Below, piece after piece: positions 13,079 through 22,460 of a stretch of DNA of 64,000 bases. Position 1 is the stretch's first letter; every line of letters starts with the position of its first letter. This DNA is from Pantoea dispersa. Lineage in GTDB: Bacteria > Pseudomonadota > Gammaproteobacteria > Enterobacterales > Enterobacteriaceae. The notes below the pieces were generated by a model that saw only the letters and a list, made by a program, of their open reading frames with translations, ran no database searches and was not told the origin of the DNA. The stretch covers positions 102,853-166,852 of the forward strand of contig NZ_SCKT01000010.1 in NCBI RefSeq assembly GCF_014155765.1. Direction: 5' to 3'. Both the position numbers and the translations under genes were made by a program.

Positions 13079-14725
13079 ATGGATTCGCAACGCAATCTCT
13101 TTCTCATCGCTTTTCTGTTCGTGTCTTTTATGATCTGGCAAGCCTGGCAGACGGACCACGCTCCGCAGCCACAGCAGACCCAGACCACGCAGAACACAAG
13201 CAGCGCAGCGGGTGATGCCGCCTCTTCCGGCGTGCCGGCTAGCGGCCAGGGCAAAACGATCACCGTTAAGACTGATGTCCTGTCAATCAACATTAATACC
13301 CGCGGCGGTGATATCGAGCAGGCACAGCTGCTGACTTACCCGGACAAACTGGGTTCAGACGCACCGTTCCAGCTGCTGGAAACCACTCCGGCCTTCGTTT
13401 ATCAGGCGCAGAGCGGCTTAACCGGCCGTAACGGTCCGGATAACCCGAACAACGGCGCACGTCCGCTGTATACCGCTTCCCAGGATCACTTCGAGATGGC
13501 CGATGGCCAGACCGAGCTGCGCGTGCCGCTGAGCTGGACCGGTGAGAACGGCGTGGTTTACACCAAAACCTTCGTGTTCAAACGTGGCGAATTCGCGGTT
13601 AACGTCGACTACAACATCAATAACGCCTCGCAGCAGCCGCTGGAAGTGGCGATGTTTGGTCAGCTGAAGCAGACGATTGATCTGCCGAAGCATCGCGATA
13701 CCGGCAGCAATAACTTTGCGCTGCACACTTTCCGTGGTGCCGCTTACTCGACCAGCGATGCGAAGTATGAAAAATACAAATTCGATACCATCGCTGATAA
13801 CGAGAACCTGAACACCACCACCAGCAACGGCTGGGTGGCGATGCTGCAGCAGTACTTTGCGACCGCATGGGTGCCGCGCACTCAGGGTAACAATACGCTG
13901 TACACCAGCAATCTCGGCAACGGTGTGGCGGCAATCGGCTATAAGTCGGCGCCTGTAACCATCTCCGCCGGCGCGCAGCAGGATCTCGGTGCCACTCTGT
14001 GGGTCGGTCCGGAAATCCAGGACAAAATGGCCGCTATCGCGCCGCACCTCGATCTGACCGTGGATTACGGCTGGCTGTGGTTCATCTCTCAGCCGCTGTT
14101 TAAGCTGCTGAAGTTCCTGCACAGCTTTATCGGTAACTGGGGCTTCTCCATTATCGTTATCACCTTCATCGTGCGTGGCATCATGTACCCGCTGACCAAA
14201 GCGCAGTACACCTCGATGGCCAAGATGCGTATGCTGCAGCCGAAGATTCAGGCCATGCGTGAGCGTCTGGGTGATGATAAGCAGAAGCAGAGCCAGGAGA
14301 TGATGGCGCTGTATAAGGCGGAGAAAGTGAACCCGCTGGGCGGCTGTCTGCCACTGGTTATCCAGATGCCAATCTTCCTGGCGCTGTACTACATGCTGTC
14401 CGGTTCCGTTGAACTGCGTCATGCTCCGTTTGTACTGTGGATCCATGACCTGTCAGCGCAGGACCCGTACTACATTCTGCCGGTCATCATGGGTATCACC
14501 ATGTTCTTCATTCAGAAGATGTCACCGACCACCGTGACCGATCCGATGCAGCAGAAGATCATGACTTACATGCCGGTTATCTTTACCGTGTTCTTCCTGT
14601 GGTTCCCGTCAGGTCTGGTGCTGTACTACATCGTCAGCAACCTGGTAACCATTCTCCAGCAGCAGCTGATTTATCGCGGGCTGGAAAAGCGTGGTTTACA
14701 CAGCCGCGACAAGAAGAAAGCGTAA
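13079..14725 (+). CDS. yidC: Membrane protein insertase YidC
   Basis: Inner-membrane insertase (548 aa, the E. coli length), acting alone or with SecYEG. A first membrane segment (about residues 6-24, [14 protein letters not shown]) is followed by a Gln/Thr-rich linker and the large periplasmic P1 domain (about 60-340). The conserved five-helix core holds the hydrophilic-groove arginine in [13 protein letters not shown], and the C-terminus is basic ([16 protein letters not shown]). A terminator follows 37 bp after its stop. Confidence 0.98.
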   Translation: MDSQRNLFLIAFLFVSFMIWQAWQTDHAPQPQQTQTTQNTSSAAGDAASSGVPASGQGKTITVKTDVLSININTRGGDIEQAQLLTYPDKLGSDAPFQLLETTPAFVYQAQSGLTGRNGPDNPNNGARPLYTASQDHFEMADGQTELRVPLSWTGENGVVYTKTFVFKRGEFAVNVDYNINNASQQPLEVAMFGQLKQTIDLPKHRDTGSNNFALHTFRGAAYSTSDAKYEKYKFDTIADNENLNTTTSNGWVAMLQQYFATAWVPRTQGNNTLYTSNLGNGVAAIGYKSAPVTISAGAQQDLGATLWVGPEIQDKMAAIAPHLDLTVDYGWLWFISQPLFKLLKFLHSFIGNWGFSIIVITFIVRGIMYPLTKAQYTSMAKMRMLQPKIQAMRERLGDDKQKQSQEMMALYKAEKVNPLGGCLPLVIQMPIFLALYYMLSGSVELRHAPFVLWIHDLSAQDPYYILPVIMGITMFFIQKMSPTTVTDPMQQKIMTYMPVIFTVFFLWFPSGLVLYYIVSNLVTILQQQLIYRGLEKRGLHSRDKKKA

Positions 14726-14761
14726 CGCCCGGCAACGCTGAGCAGGACGCAACATCTCCAG

Positions 14762-14791
14762 GGGCGGCATTTATGCCGCCCTGTTTTTTTT
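14762..14791 (+). terminator. Terminator after yidC
   Basis: Perfect 9-bp stem GGGCGGCAT / ATGCCGCCC (14762-14781) with a 2-nt nominal loop, followed by an eight-T run. It lies between yidC and mnmE, so mnmE either reads through or uses its own promoter. Confidence 0.88.
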
Positions 14792-14805
14792 GGAAGAAGG
14801 TACTT

Positions 14806-16170
14806 ATGAGCCACAGTGACACTATTGTTGCCCAGGCGACGCCTCCCGGCCGTGGTGGCGTCGGTATTCTGCGTATTTCCGGAGGCAAAGCCGCTGAGGT
14901 GGCGCAGGCCGTGCTGGGCAAGCTGCCGAAGCCACGCTACGCCGACTATCTGCCCTTTAACGATGCTGATGGCAGCGTGCTGGATCAGGGCATCGCGCTG
15001 TGGTTCCCGGGTCCCAACTCCTTTACCGGCGAAGATGTGCTGGAGTTGCAGGGCCACGGCGGTCCGGTGATTCTCGATCTGCTGCTGAAGCGCATTGTGG
15101 CGCTGCCGGGTGTGCGCATTGCGCAGCCGGGCGAGTTCTCGGAACGCGCCTTTCTGAATGACAAGCTCGACCTGGCGCAGGCAGAAGCGATTGCCGATCT
15201 GATTGATGCCAGCTCCGAGCAGGCCGCCCGCTCCGCCGTCAACTCGCTGCAGGGCGCCTTTTCACTGCGCGTTAATGCGTTAGTGGAAGCACTCACTCAC
15301 CTGCGCATCTATGTGGAAGCGGCGATTGATTTTCCGGATGAGGAGATCGACTTCCTTTCCGACGGCAAAATCGAAGCGCAGCTGAATGCGGTGATCGACG
15401 ATCTCAACGGCGTCCGCGCCGAAGCGCGTCAGGGCAGCCTGCTGCGTGAAGGGATGAAAGTGGTGATTGCCGGTCGTCCCAACGCCGGGAAATCCAGCCT
15501 GCTCAACGCACTGGCTGGACGCGAAGCGGCGATCGTCACGGATATCGCCGGCACCACGCGTGACGTGCTGCGCGAGCACATCCACATCGACGGCATGCCG
15601 CTGCACATCATCGATACCGCCGGTTTGCGTGAAGCCAGCGACGAAGTGGAACGTATCGGCATTGAACGCGCCTGGCAGGAGATTGAGCAGGCGGATCGCG
15701 TCCTGTTCATGGTGGATGGCACCACCACTGACGCCACTGAAGCCGCCGCCATCTGGCCTGATTTCGTGGCGCGCTTACCGGCTGCGTTGCCGATTACCGT
15801 GGTACGTAATAAAGCGGACATGACCGGTGAAACGCTGGGCCTGACAGAAGTAAATGGCCACTCACTTATTCGCCTGTCGGCGCGCACCGGCGCTGGCGTC
15901 GATACGCTGCGCGAGCACCTGAAACAGAGCATGGGCTTCGCCGGCAATATGGAAGGCGGCTTCCTCGCGCGTCGCCGCCATCTGCAGGCGCTGGAGTTAG
16001 CAGCCACTCACTTACAGCAGGGCAAAGATCAGCTGCTGGGAGCCTGGGCGGGCGAACTGCTGGCCGAAGAGCTGCGGCTGGCGCAGCAGGCGCTGAGCGA
16101 AATCACCGGCGAGTTCACCTCCGACGATCTGCTGGGCCGGATTTTCTCCAGCTTCTGTATTGGTAAGTAA
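14806..16170 (+). CDS. mnmE: tRNA modification GTPase MnmE
   Basis: GTPase (454 aa as in E. coli) that with MnmG, also in this window, adds the carboxymethylaminomethyl group to wobble uridine 34 of tRNAs. The N-terminal folate-binding domain ([22 protein letters not shown]) is followed by a helical domain with an inserted G domain ([27 protein letters not shown]). The C-terminal CIGK carries the essential cysteine. I chose the ATG at 14806 with GGAAGAAGG upstream; the longer open frame starts inside yidC and is not used. Confidence 0.97.
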   Translation: MSHSDTIVAQATPPGRGGVGILRISGGKAAEVAQAVLGKLPKPRYADYLPFNDADGSVLDQGIALWFPGPNSFTGEDVLELQGHGGPVILDLLLKRIVALPGVRIAQPGEFSERAFLNDKLDLAQAEAIADLIDASSEQAARSAVNSLQGAFSLRVNALVEALTHLRIYVEAAIDFPDEEIDFLSDGKIEAQLNAVIDDLNGVRAEARQGSLLREGMKVVIAGRPNAGKSSLLNALAGREAAIVTDIAGTTRDVLREHIHIDGMPLHIIDTAGLREASDEVERIGIERAWQEIEQADRVLFMVDGTTTDATEAAAIWPDFVARLPAALPITVVRNKADMTGETLGLTEVNGHSLIRLSARTGAGVDTLREHLKQSMGFAGNMEGGFLARRRHLQALELAATHLQQGKDQLLGAWAGELLAEELRLAQQALSEITGEFTSDDLLGRIFSSFCIGK

Positions 16171-16297
16171 AACAAACCTTTATATTAATGGCTGGCGGCT
16201 TCTTTACCGTTCGTCAGCCACTCCACGCTGTTCTTCCCGGTATTATTAACCCGCGTTAACCCTAGTTCACTACCGCCAGTTGCGCGTGAAGCCGGGA

Positions 16298-16343
16298 TTA
16301 CCTGTGATAGCGGGTAAACCTTGCTTCACACGCAATAGCGTGT
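16298..16343. promoter_or_regulatory. Paired palindromes upstream of hipBA
   Basis: TTACC-N10-GGTAA (16298-16317) and a perfect palindrome ACACGC-AATA-GCGTGT (16328-16343). Both contain ATAGCG followed by KGTAA, so they may be related HipB sites. A possible -35 TTGCTT at 16321 and TAATGG near 16343 overlap the second palindrome, so binding would block transcription. The sites differ from the E. coli HipB sequence TATCC-N8-GGATA. Confidence 0.55.
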
Positions 16344-16377
16344 AATGGTATCACGATTGCCAGACTGGAGCGCCGCT

Positions 16378-16635
16378 ATGAAAATCACCAGCGCCAAACA
16401 ATTAAGTTCTTATCTCAAAGATAGAAGACTCACAGAGGCACTCTCGCAAGCGAAAGTTGCCAGCAAAATTGGTATTCGCCAGGATACCGTCTCGAGCTTT
16501 GAGCTACAGCCAGAAACCACCCGACTGGACACGCTGTTTCGTATTCTCGCTGCTCTGGATCTGGAAATGGAGATAAAACCCCGTGGTTTGCCATCGGCCA
16601 AACAGGACCCGGAAGGCTGGAAGGAGGAGTGGTGA
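16378..16635 (+). CDS. hipB: HipB-type antitoxin
   Basis: DNA-binding antitoxin (85 aa; E. coli HipB 88) that neutralises HipA and represses the operon. An Xre-type helix-turn-helix is visible at about residues 27-60 (QAKVASKIGIRQDTVSSFE), followed by TTRLDTLFRILAALDLEMEI as in HipB. The C-terminus ends in Trp (WKEEW), matching the E. coli HipB tail (NLEW). The start ATG at 16378 has GGAG upstream; an upstream ATG at 16345 lacks a ribosome site. Its stop overlaps the hipA start by one base. Confidence 0.92.
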   Translation: MKITSAKQLSSYLKDRRLTEALSQAKVASKIGIRQDTVSSFELQPETTRLDTLFRILAALDLEMEIKPRGLPSAKQDPEGWKEEW

Positions 16636-17945
16636 TGACAGAACTGGATGTCTACATGAACGGCTATCGGACAGGCGTTTTCAGCAGGGCAGCAACCGGT
16701 GCACACACCTTCAGATATTATGAGAGCTGGCTGAATCAGCCGGGTAGCCGACCGATATCCCTCTCCATGCCTTTGCGCCACCAGCCTTACAAGGGCGCGG
16801 AGGTCTATAACTTTTTTGACAACCTGCTGCCTGATAATCCTGAAATTCGCGCACGTATTCTGTCTCGCTATCAGGCCAGCTCCACCCAGCCTTTTGACTT
16901 ACTGGCAAAAGTCGGCAGCGACACCATTGGTGCGCTGCAATTGTTACCGCCTGACAGTAAACCGCACACTGTCCGAACGATCGATTATCGCAGGTTAAGC
17001 GATAGCGAACTGGAAAAAATCCTGTCAGGCTATCAGTCAGGCGCACCGCTTGGCATGCTGGAAGAGCTAACGGATTTTCGTATTTCACTGGCTGGCGCGC
17101 AGGAGAAAACGGCGCTGTTACGCATTAATCAACAATGGTGCCTGCCGCAGGGTAATACGCCCACCACCCACATTTTAAAATTGCCGATTGGCAATATCCA
17201 GAGCCATTCGCATCGCATCGATCTTTCAGATAGCGTGGAGAATGAGTGGCTTTGTACGCTGATTGCCAGAGAATTTGGCCTGGCAGTTCCCCCTTGCTTT
17301 ATCGTAAACACCGGGAAAATTAAAGCACTGGCCGTAGAGCGGTTTGATCGGCGTTATGCATCGGATGGACAGTGGATCATGCGGTTACCCCAGGAAGACT
17401 TTTGTCAGGTGCTGAATGTACCCGCGGCAGGAAAATATGAAAGCCACGGCGGCCCGGGCATCTCTGCGATTATGGATTATCTCCTGAACTCAGTTAATGC
17501 AGAACAGGATCGATATGATTTCATGAAAGCTCAGGTCCTGTTTTGGCTGCTGGCGGCCACCGATGGCCATGCCAAAAACTTTTCCATTTTTATCGAAGCG
17601 GAAGGACGTTTTCGCCTGACGCCGTTTTACGACATTCTTTCCGTTTATCCCGTGATTGGCGGTGCGGGATTACACATTCGTGATGCAAAGCTGGCAATGG
17701 GACTGAACGGGAGCAAAGGCCGGAAAGCCGCCATCGAACACATTTTTCCCCGCCATTTTATAGAAACCGCAAAAACGACAAAATTTGCCCTGACGGCGAT
17801 GGCACATATCCTCGATGAGTTCAGAGCCAGGACGCCAGAAGTGATCCAACGCGTGCAGGAGCAAATCCCTGCAGCCTTCCCGTTACGCGTGAGCCAGACC
17901 ATCCTCAATGGCTTTAAGGCGCGGGCCGCGCGTCTGCAGCAGTAA
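16635..17945 (+). CDS. hipA: HipA-type serine/threonine kinase toxin
   Basis: Kinase toxin (436 aa; E. coli HipA 440) that in E. coli phosphorylates glutamyl-tRNA synthetase and induces persistence. All key residues align with a one-residue shift: the autophosphorylation Ser151 in ISLAGAQEKTA, ATP-binding Lys182 in HILKLPIG, catalytic Asp310 and Asn315 in ATDGHAKNFS, and metal-binding Asp333 in FYDI. AAGGAGGAG precedes the ATG at 16635; two GTG codons just upstream are less well placed. It looks intact and active. The pair lies where E. coli has tnaCAB. Confidence 0.94.
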   Translation: MTELDVYMNGYRTGVFSRAATGAHTFRYYESWLNQPGSRPISLSMPLRHQPYKGAEVYNFFDNLLPDNPEIRARILSRYQASSTQPFDLLAKVGSDTIGALQLLPPDSKPHTVRTIDYRRLSDSELEKILSGYQSGAPLGMLEELTDFRISLAGAQEKTALLRINQQWCLPQGNTPTTHILKLPIGNIQSHSHRIDLSDSVENEWLCTLIAREFGLAVPPCFIVNTGKIKALAVERFDRRYASDGQWIMRLPQEDFCQVLNVPAAGKYESHGGPGISAIMDYLLNSVNAEQDRYDFMKAQVLFWLLAATDGHAKNFSIFIEAEGRFRLTPFYDILSVYPVIGGAGLHIRDAKLAMGLNGSKGRKAAIEHIFPRHFIETAKTTKFALTAMAHILDEFRARTPEVIQRVQEQIPAAFPLRVSQTILNGFKARAARLQQ

Positions 17946-18094
17946 ACGTTCAACGGTTGTCATGCGTGTTTGTTATTTGGCGCGCCTTCGCCTTTGTCGT
18001 ATAACGGTTGAGGGTCGCCGCGTAAACGCAGCGGCCCCATCCATTATTCATGCTAAAAATCAGGCGCAGGTTGTTGCCTGAACAGGAGAGAAAC

Positions 18095-18685
18095 ATGAGT
18101 ACACCGCTCGACAGCGTGGCGCTGAACGCGCTGTTTACTGAAGCCCGCACACATAGCTACTGGCAGGATAAACCGATTTCGCAGGAGGTGCTGAAGCAGC
18201 TCTATGCGCTGACGGCTCTGGGGCCGACCTCAGCCAACTGCTCGCCGGGCCGCTTTGTGTTCGTGACGTCTCAGGAAGGTAAAGAGAAGCTGAAACCGGC
18301 GCTCTCCTCAGGCAATGTGGATAAGACCATGGCGGCACCGGTGACGGTGATTGTGGCGTGGGATCCGACCTTTTATGAAGCACTGCCAAAACTGTTCCCG
18401 CATGGCGATGCACGCAGCTGGTTTACCAGCAGCCCGGATTTGGCCAAAGAGACCGCGTTTCGCAACAGCAGCCTGCAGGCGGGCTATCTGATTCTGGCGG
18501 CCCGCTCGCTGGGACTGGATGCCGGCCCGATGTCCGGTTTTGATCCGGCTAAAGTTAACGCCGCGTTCTTCAGCGAAAATAACTGGCAGGTCAACTTACT
18601 GATCAACCTTGGCTATGGCGAAGCCAGTAAGCTGCATCCGCGCCTGCCGCGTCTGAGCTTTGACGAAGCCAGCAAATTTGCCTGA
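18095..18685 (+). CDS. RutE-like malonic semialdehyde reductase / nitroreductase
   Basis: FMN-dependent nitroreductase-fold protein (196 aa, same length as E. coli RutE). RutE reduces malonic semialdehyde to 3-hydroxypropionate in uracil degradation. The blocks [40 protein letters not shown] and [11 protein letters not shown] closely match RutE. AGGAGAG precedes the ATG at 18095. No other rut gene except a flavin reductase gene follows, so the substrate here is uncertain. It is convergent with that reductase. Confidence 0.88.
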   Translation: MSTPLDSVALNALFTEARTHSYWQDKPISQEVLKQLYALTALGPTSANCSPGRFVFVTSQEGKEKLKPALSSGNVDKTMAAPVTVIVAWDPTFYEALPKLFPHGDARSWFTSSPDLAKETAFRNSSLQAGYLILAARSLGLDAGPMSGFDPAKVNAAFFSENNWQVNLLINLGYGEASKLHPRLPRLSFDEASKFA

Positions 18686-18726
18686 TACGTTAAGCAGCGC
18701 AGCCGCACGACGCGCTGCGCCATGAC

Positions 18727-19236
18727 TTAGCCCAGCGAGTGAAAACCGCTGTTGAAGTAGACCATCGGCGCTGTCGCTTCGCCCGGCAGCGCAATACCAA
18801 CGATACGCGCCAGCAGCACGCTGTGGGTGTTCCACTCCACCGTTTTTTCCAGCTGACAATCGAAGCTCACCAGCGCATCAGCCAGCACGGGCGCGCCCGT
18901 ATTAAGGGTTTGCCATTCACCGCTCTGGAAACGCTCAGCGCGGCGCGTCGGCGAGCTGAACTGCGCGCACAGGTCATCGTGCTGCTCGCGCAGAACGTTC
19001 ACGGCAAAGTAGCCCGCCTGCAGAATGGCATCGTGGCTTGATGCGCTGCGGTTAACGCAGACCAGCAGGCTGGGCGGTTCCGCTGCCAGCGAGCTGACCG
19101 AGGTGGCGATCAGCCCGAACTTTTCTCCGCTGGATGAGGTGGTCACCAGCGAGACACCGGCAGTGAGACGGCGCATGCCGTGACGAAATTCATCCAGCGA
19201 GATCGATTCCTGGCGAGCAAGAGAGGTAACAGACAT
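18727..19236 (-). CDS. Flavin reductase-like protein (RutF/HpaC family)
   Basis: Flavin reductase domain protein (169 aa) expected to reduce FMN or FAD with NAD(P)H for a monooxygenase partner. Features of the family are RRLTAGVSLVTT, ATSVSSLAAEPPSLLVCVNRSAS, NVLREQ and the C-terminal VYFNSGFHSLG. I chose the ATG at 19236 (MSVTSLARQ) with GGAG 6-7 nt upstream; the frame is open further but without a good start. The partner oxygenase is not in the window. The similarity to RutF is moderate, so RutF itself is not claimed. Confidence 0.82.
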   Translation of the reverse strand: MSVTSLARQESISLDEFRHGMRRLTAGVSLVTTSSSGEKFGLIATSVSSLAAEPPSLLVCVNRSASSHDAILQAGYFAVNVLREQHDDLCAQFSSPTRRAERFQSGEWQTLNTGAPVLADALVSFDCQLEKTVEWNTHSVLLARIVGIALPGEATAPMVYFNSGFHSLG

Positions 19237-19529
19237 AACAACTCCGACGTGCATGGTTTGCGATGCGCACGATTGGCAGATAGGTGAATAATTTAAGCAC
19301 TTCATTGTGCAGCTCTTTCCTGTCCAAATCCTACACCACATCCGCCGCTTCGGCACCCCATCCGACACCAATGTGCAAAAGCCTCATATTCAATTGCAGC
19401 TCATGGCAATGAGATTCGCCTCGTCCTTATCTGAATTTACTGGCTATCCAGCGTAAGCCGGATGCAAACCCATGAGAAAATTCTTACAATAGCCCTGATG
19501 ATTATCCGACCATTTTCACGGAGCGACAG
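19237..19529. other. Divergent intergenic region
   Basis: This 293-bp stretch lies between the divergent flavin reductase gene and yieE. It must hold both promoters, but I could not assign a clear -35/-10 pair or a known operator. Confidence 0.35.
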
Positions 19530-20294
19530 ATGGCTAGTCATTTTGTTCGTTGGGTGGTTAACCCGCCCCTCACCCCAGAGACCATGCGGGTTCCACAGGA
19601 TGTGATGACCAGCGCCGGGCACCTGCCTGATAAGCGCCGCGGCCGCTTTCTTGCCGCACGCGCGCTGCTGGCCCAGCTGATGCTGCGCGTCTATGGTATT
19701 CGTGACCTGCCGCCGCTGATCGCCAGCAGCAGCGGTCGTCCCTGCTTTGCCGATCCTAATCTGCCTGACTTCAGTATCTCCTATGCCGGTAATATGGTCG
19801 GCGTGCTGCTGGCAGAAGAAGGCGGGCGCGCTGGCCTGGATATGGAAATCGTTCGGGCGCATAGCCGTCAGGCGCAGGATGCCCTTACGCAGGGGCTGTC
19901 ATCGGGTGAAAAGGCGTGGATTAACGCCCAGCAGGATTTTATGGAAGCGGTGACGCAGATCTGGACGCTACGCCAGAGCATCCTCAAACTGACCGGCGAA
20001 GCCAACAGCGGTATTGATGCACTGCGGCTGCATCCGGCGGCCGGCCGGCTGCGATCCAGCGTCTATCCCGATATTCAGGCAGTGTGTGATGCCGAGCCGA
20101 CGCTGGTATGGTCCTGCGCGCTGTCGCCCGGCACTGAGCGTTTACGGCTGTGGGAGATTGATGCGCAGCAGCAGTGGCAGTCGCTGCGCGATGTGGAGAT
20201 GAGCAAACCCAACATCGGGCCGCGCACCCTGCGCCTCACCAGCCTGCCCGGCGAGCGTGTCGCCAGTCAGCCGGAAGTCAGGCATCCCGGATAA
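19530..20294 (+). CDS. yieE: YieE-type phosphopantetheinyl transferase-like protein
   Basis: Predicted 4'-phosphopantetheinyl transferase-fold protein (254 aa; E. coli YieE about 250). The first metal motif GLDME (residues about 96-100) and FSISYAGNMVG are present. The second motif, normally W-x-x-K-E-x-x-x-K, reads WTLRQSILKL, so the usual Lys-Glu is Arg-Gln. E. coli YieE has a similar LRRSVLKL, so this is a family trait rather than a local mutation. It is just upstream of the convergent adeP, as in E. coli apart from a missing chrR. Activity is uncertain. Confidence 0.82.
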   Translation: MASHFVRWVVNPPLTPETMRVPQDVMTSAGHLPDKRRGRFLAARALLAQLMLRVYGIRDLPPLIASSSGRPCFADPNLPDFSISYAGNMVGVLLAEEGGRAGLDMEIVRAHSRQAQDALTQGLSSGEKAWINAQQDFMEAVTQIWTLRQSILKLTGEANSGIDALRLHPAAGRLRSSVYPDIQAVCDAEPTLVWSCALSPGTERLRLWEIDAQQQWQSLRDVEMSKPNIGPRTLRLTSLPGERVASQPEVRHPG

Positions 20295-20295
20295 C

Positions 20296-20315
20296 CAGGC
20301 CGCACCCGCGGCCTG
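20296..20315. terminator. Hairpin between convergent yieE and adeP
   Basis: Stem CAGGCCGC / GCGGCCTG with loop ACCC, located between the two stop codons. A short T run follows on the plus strand only weakly. It probably ends transcription from both sides. Confidence 0.6.
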
Positions 20316-20321
20316 TTGCGT

Positions 20322-21635
20322 TTAGTGCGCGTCGATAAAAGCGATTTTCAGCACAAACAGCAACGCCACCACCACCACGCACGGGCTGATTTCACGCCAG
20401 CGTCCGGTACCGAGTTTCATCACGCAGTAGGAGATAAAACCGAGCGCAATACCTTCGGTGATCGAGAAGCTGAACGGCATCATCGCCGCCGTGACAAACG
20501 CCGGCACCGCTTCGGTGAGATCGTCCCAGCGCACGCGCGCCAGCGAAGCCGTCATCAGTACGCCGACATAAATCAGCGCGCCGGCCGCCGCATAGGCTGG
20601 CACCATGGCTGCCAGCGGCGACAGGAACATCACCAGCAGGAACAGGATACCGGTCACTACCGCCATCAGGCCGGTACGGCCACCAATCGCCACGCCGGAT
20701 GAGCTTTCGATGTACGCCGTCACCGAAGAGGTGCCGATCAGCGAACCGGTGACGGAGCTGATGCTATCCACGTACAGCGCCTGTTTCATGCGCGGAAAAG
20801 TACCTTTCTCATCGGTCAGGCCCGCTTTATCGGTTACGCCAATCAGCGTACCGGATGAGTCAAACAGATTGACCAGCATGAAGGCGAAGATCACGCCCGC
20901 CATGCTCACGTTGAACGCGCCTTTGATATCGACCTGGCCGACCACAGAGGTGATGGCCGGCGGCGTGGCGAACAGCCCGGTAAACTTCACGTCGCCCAGC
21001 AGCAGACCGATCGCGGTGGTCACGACGATAGAGACCAGCACCGCCGCGTGGATGTTGCGCGACGCCAGAATCGCAATGATAAAGAAGCCGAGCGCGCCGA
21101 GCAGCACGTTGTGCGAGGCCAGGTTGCCGACGGTCACGATGGTGTCCGCGTTGGGCACAATAATGCCGGCGTTTTTCAGCCCCATCATGGCGATGAACAG
21201 ACCAATACCGGCGGTGATGCCCACGCGCAGGCTGAGCGGAATATTGGCGATCATCCAGTAGCGTACGCGCAGCAGCGTCAGGATCAGCAGCCCCAGCGCG
21301 CCCCAGAAGATCGCGCCCATACCAACCTGCCACGAGTAGCCCATCGCGCCCACCACCACAAAGGCAAAGAAGGCGTTGAGGCCCATGGCCGGTGCCAGCG
21401 CCACCGGCAGATTGGCCACCAGCCCCATCAGGATGCTGCCGAACGCAGCAATCACGCAGGTGGTGACAAACACCGCCTGGGTGTCCATGCCTGCGGCACC
21501 AAGAATCTGCGGGTTAACGAAGACGATGTACACCATCGTCAGGAAAGTAGTGAAACCGGCAATCACTTCGGTGCGCGCGGTGGTTCCGTGTTCCTGCAGC
21601 CTGAAAATACGCTGCAAAAGGCCCTGCTCGTTCAT
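20322..21635 (-). CDS. adeP: Adenine permease AdeP
   Basis: High-affinity adenine:proton symporter of the AzgA-type NCS2 group (437 aa; E. coli AdeP 445). It has about 12-14 membrane segments, with motifs RTEVIAGFTTFLTMVYI near the N-terminus, ALAPAMGLNAFFAF in the substrate region, and LFDSSGTLIGV and SSVTAYIESSSGVAIGGRTGL in the core. Adjacency to yieH as in E. coli supports AdeP over the paralogue. A PurR box lies 70 bp upstream. Confidence 0.94.
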   Translation of the reverse strand: MNEQGLLQRIFRLQEHGTTARTEVIAGFTTFLTMVYIVFVNPQILGAAGMDTQAVFVTTCVIAAFGSILMGLVANLPVALAPAMGLNAFFAFVVVGAMGYSWQVGMGAIFWGALGLLILTLLRVRYWMIANIPLSLRVGITAGIGLFIAMMGLKNAGIIVPNADTIVTVGNLASHNVLLGALGFFIIAILASRNIHAAVLVSIVVTTAIGLLLGDVKFTGLFATPPAITSVVGQVDIKGAFNVSMAGVIFAFMLVNLFDSSGTLIGVTDKAGLTDEKGTFPRMKQALYVDSISSVTGSLIGTSSVTAYIESSSGVAIGGRTGLMAVVTGILFLLVMFLSPLAAMVPAYAAAGALIYVGVLMTASLARVRWDDLTEAVPAFVTAAMMPFSFSITEGIALGFISYCVMKLGTGRWREISPCVVVVALLFVLKIAFIDAH

Positions 21636-21704
21636 TTCGCTGTTCCGATGAAAAATTTATCGCCGCGTATCCTATAGACTTTAGCGCCGCAAAACACTGA
21701 TTTT

Positions 21705-21720
21705 TCGCAACCGGTTGCCT
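21705..21720. promoter_or_regulatory. PurR operator
   Basis: TCGCAACCGGTTGCCT matches the PurR consensus (ANGCAANCGNTTNCNT) at every fixed position except the first. It lies 70 bp from adeP and 66 bp from yieH, which diverge. Control of adenine uptake by purine status is the natural reading. Confidence 0.8.
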
Positions 21721-21786
21721 GGGGTCGCTTTCTGCGCTGAGTGCGCTAGAGTGACAGCTTATTGTTTACTAAAAGGATGAGGCGCG

Positions 21787-22449
21787 ATGTCAGTTGAATG
21801 TATCTTTTTTGATTGCGACGGCACGCTGGTCGACAGCGAAGTGATCTGCACGCAGTCCTACGTCAACACCTTTGCCCGTTACGGTATCGAACTCTCGCTG
21901 CAGCAGATGTTTGTGCAGTACAAAGGGGTGAAGCTTTACGACATCATCCGCGATGTGACGGCCCAGCATCAGGTGACACTGCCGCTGGCTGAGGTGGAGA
22001 GTGCCTACCGCGCGGAAGTGGCGCGCCTGTTTGATCTTGATCTGCAGCCGATTGCCGGCGCCAGAGCGCTGGTGGAGCGCGTGAAGGTGCCGATGTGCGT
22101 GGTGTCGAACGGTACGGTGAAGAAGATGGAGCATTCACTGGGGCTGACCGGCATGCTGCCGTATCTGAGCGGACGCCTGTACAGTGGCTATGACATTAAT
22201 CACTGGAAACCGGATCCGGAGCTGATGTATCACGCGGCGGAACAGATGCAGGTGCCGATTGAAAAGTGCATTCTGGTGGATGATTCAGAGGCTGGCGCGC
22301 GGGCTGGCATCGCCGCTGGCATACCGGTGTTTTATTACTGTGCCGATGCACACAATCCGGTGATTGATCACCCGCTGGTGACGCGTTTTGACGATATGGC
22401 GCAGCTGCCAGCGCTGTGGCGTGCACGTGGCTGGGATGTGGTCAGGTAA
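21787..22449 (+). CDS. yieH: HAD phosphatase YieH (6-phosphogluconate phosphatase)
   Basis: HAD hydrolase (220 aa) shown in E. coli to dephosphorylate 6-phosphogluconate and related compounds. Motif I FFDCDGTLVDSE has nucleophile Asp9 and Asp11. A cap domain follows (YKGVKLYDIIRDV); motif II is CVVSNGT; motifs III and IV are HWKPDPE and CILVDDSEAGA. GGATGAGG precedes the ATG. The 80-bp repeat array begins 11 bp after its stop. Confidence 0.94.
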   Translation: MSVECIFFDCDGTLVDSEVICTQSYVNTFARYGIELSLQQMFVQYKGVKLYDIIRDVTAQHQVTLPLAEVESAYRAEVARLFDLDLQPIAGARALVERVKVPMCVVSNGTVKKMEHSLGLTGMLPYLSGRLYSGYDINHWKPDPELMYHAAEQMQVPIEKCILVDDSEAGARAGIAAGIPVFYYCADAHNPVIDHPLVTRFDDMAQLPALWRARGWDVVR

Positions 22450-22460
22450 GTGCGCGCAGC

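Noticed and set aside
13418-14446. 342-codon minus-strand frame opposite yidC
   Set aside because: Shadow of yidC codon bias; His/Arg/Gln-rich with no domain.
14599-14805. N-terminal extension of mnmE into yidC
   Set aside because: The ATG at 14806 has a strong ribosome site and gives the standard 454-residue protein.
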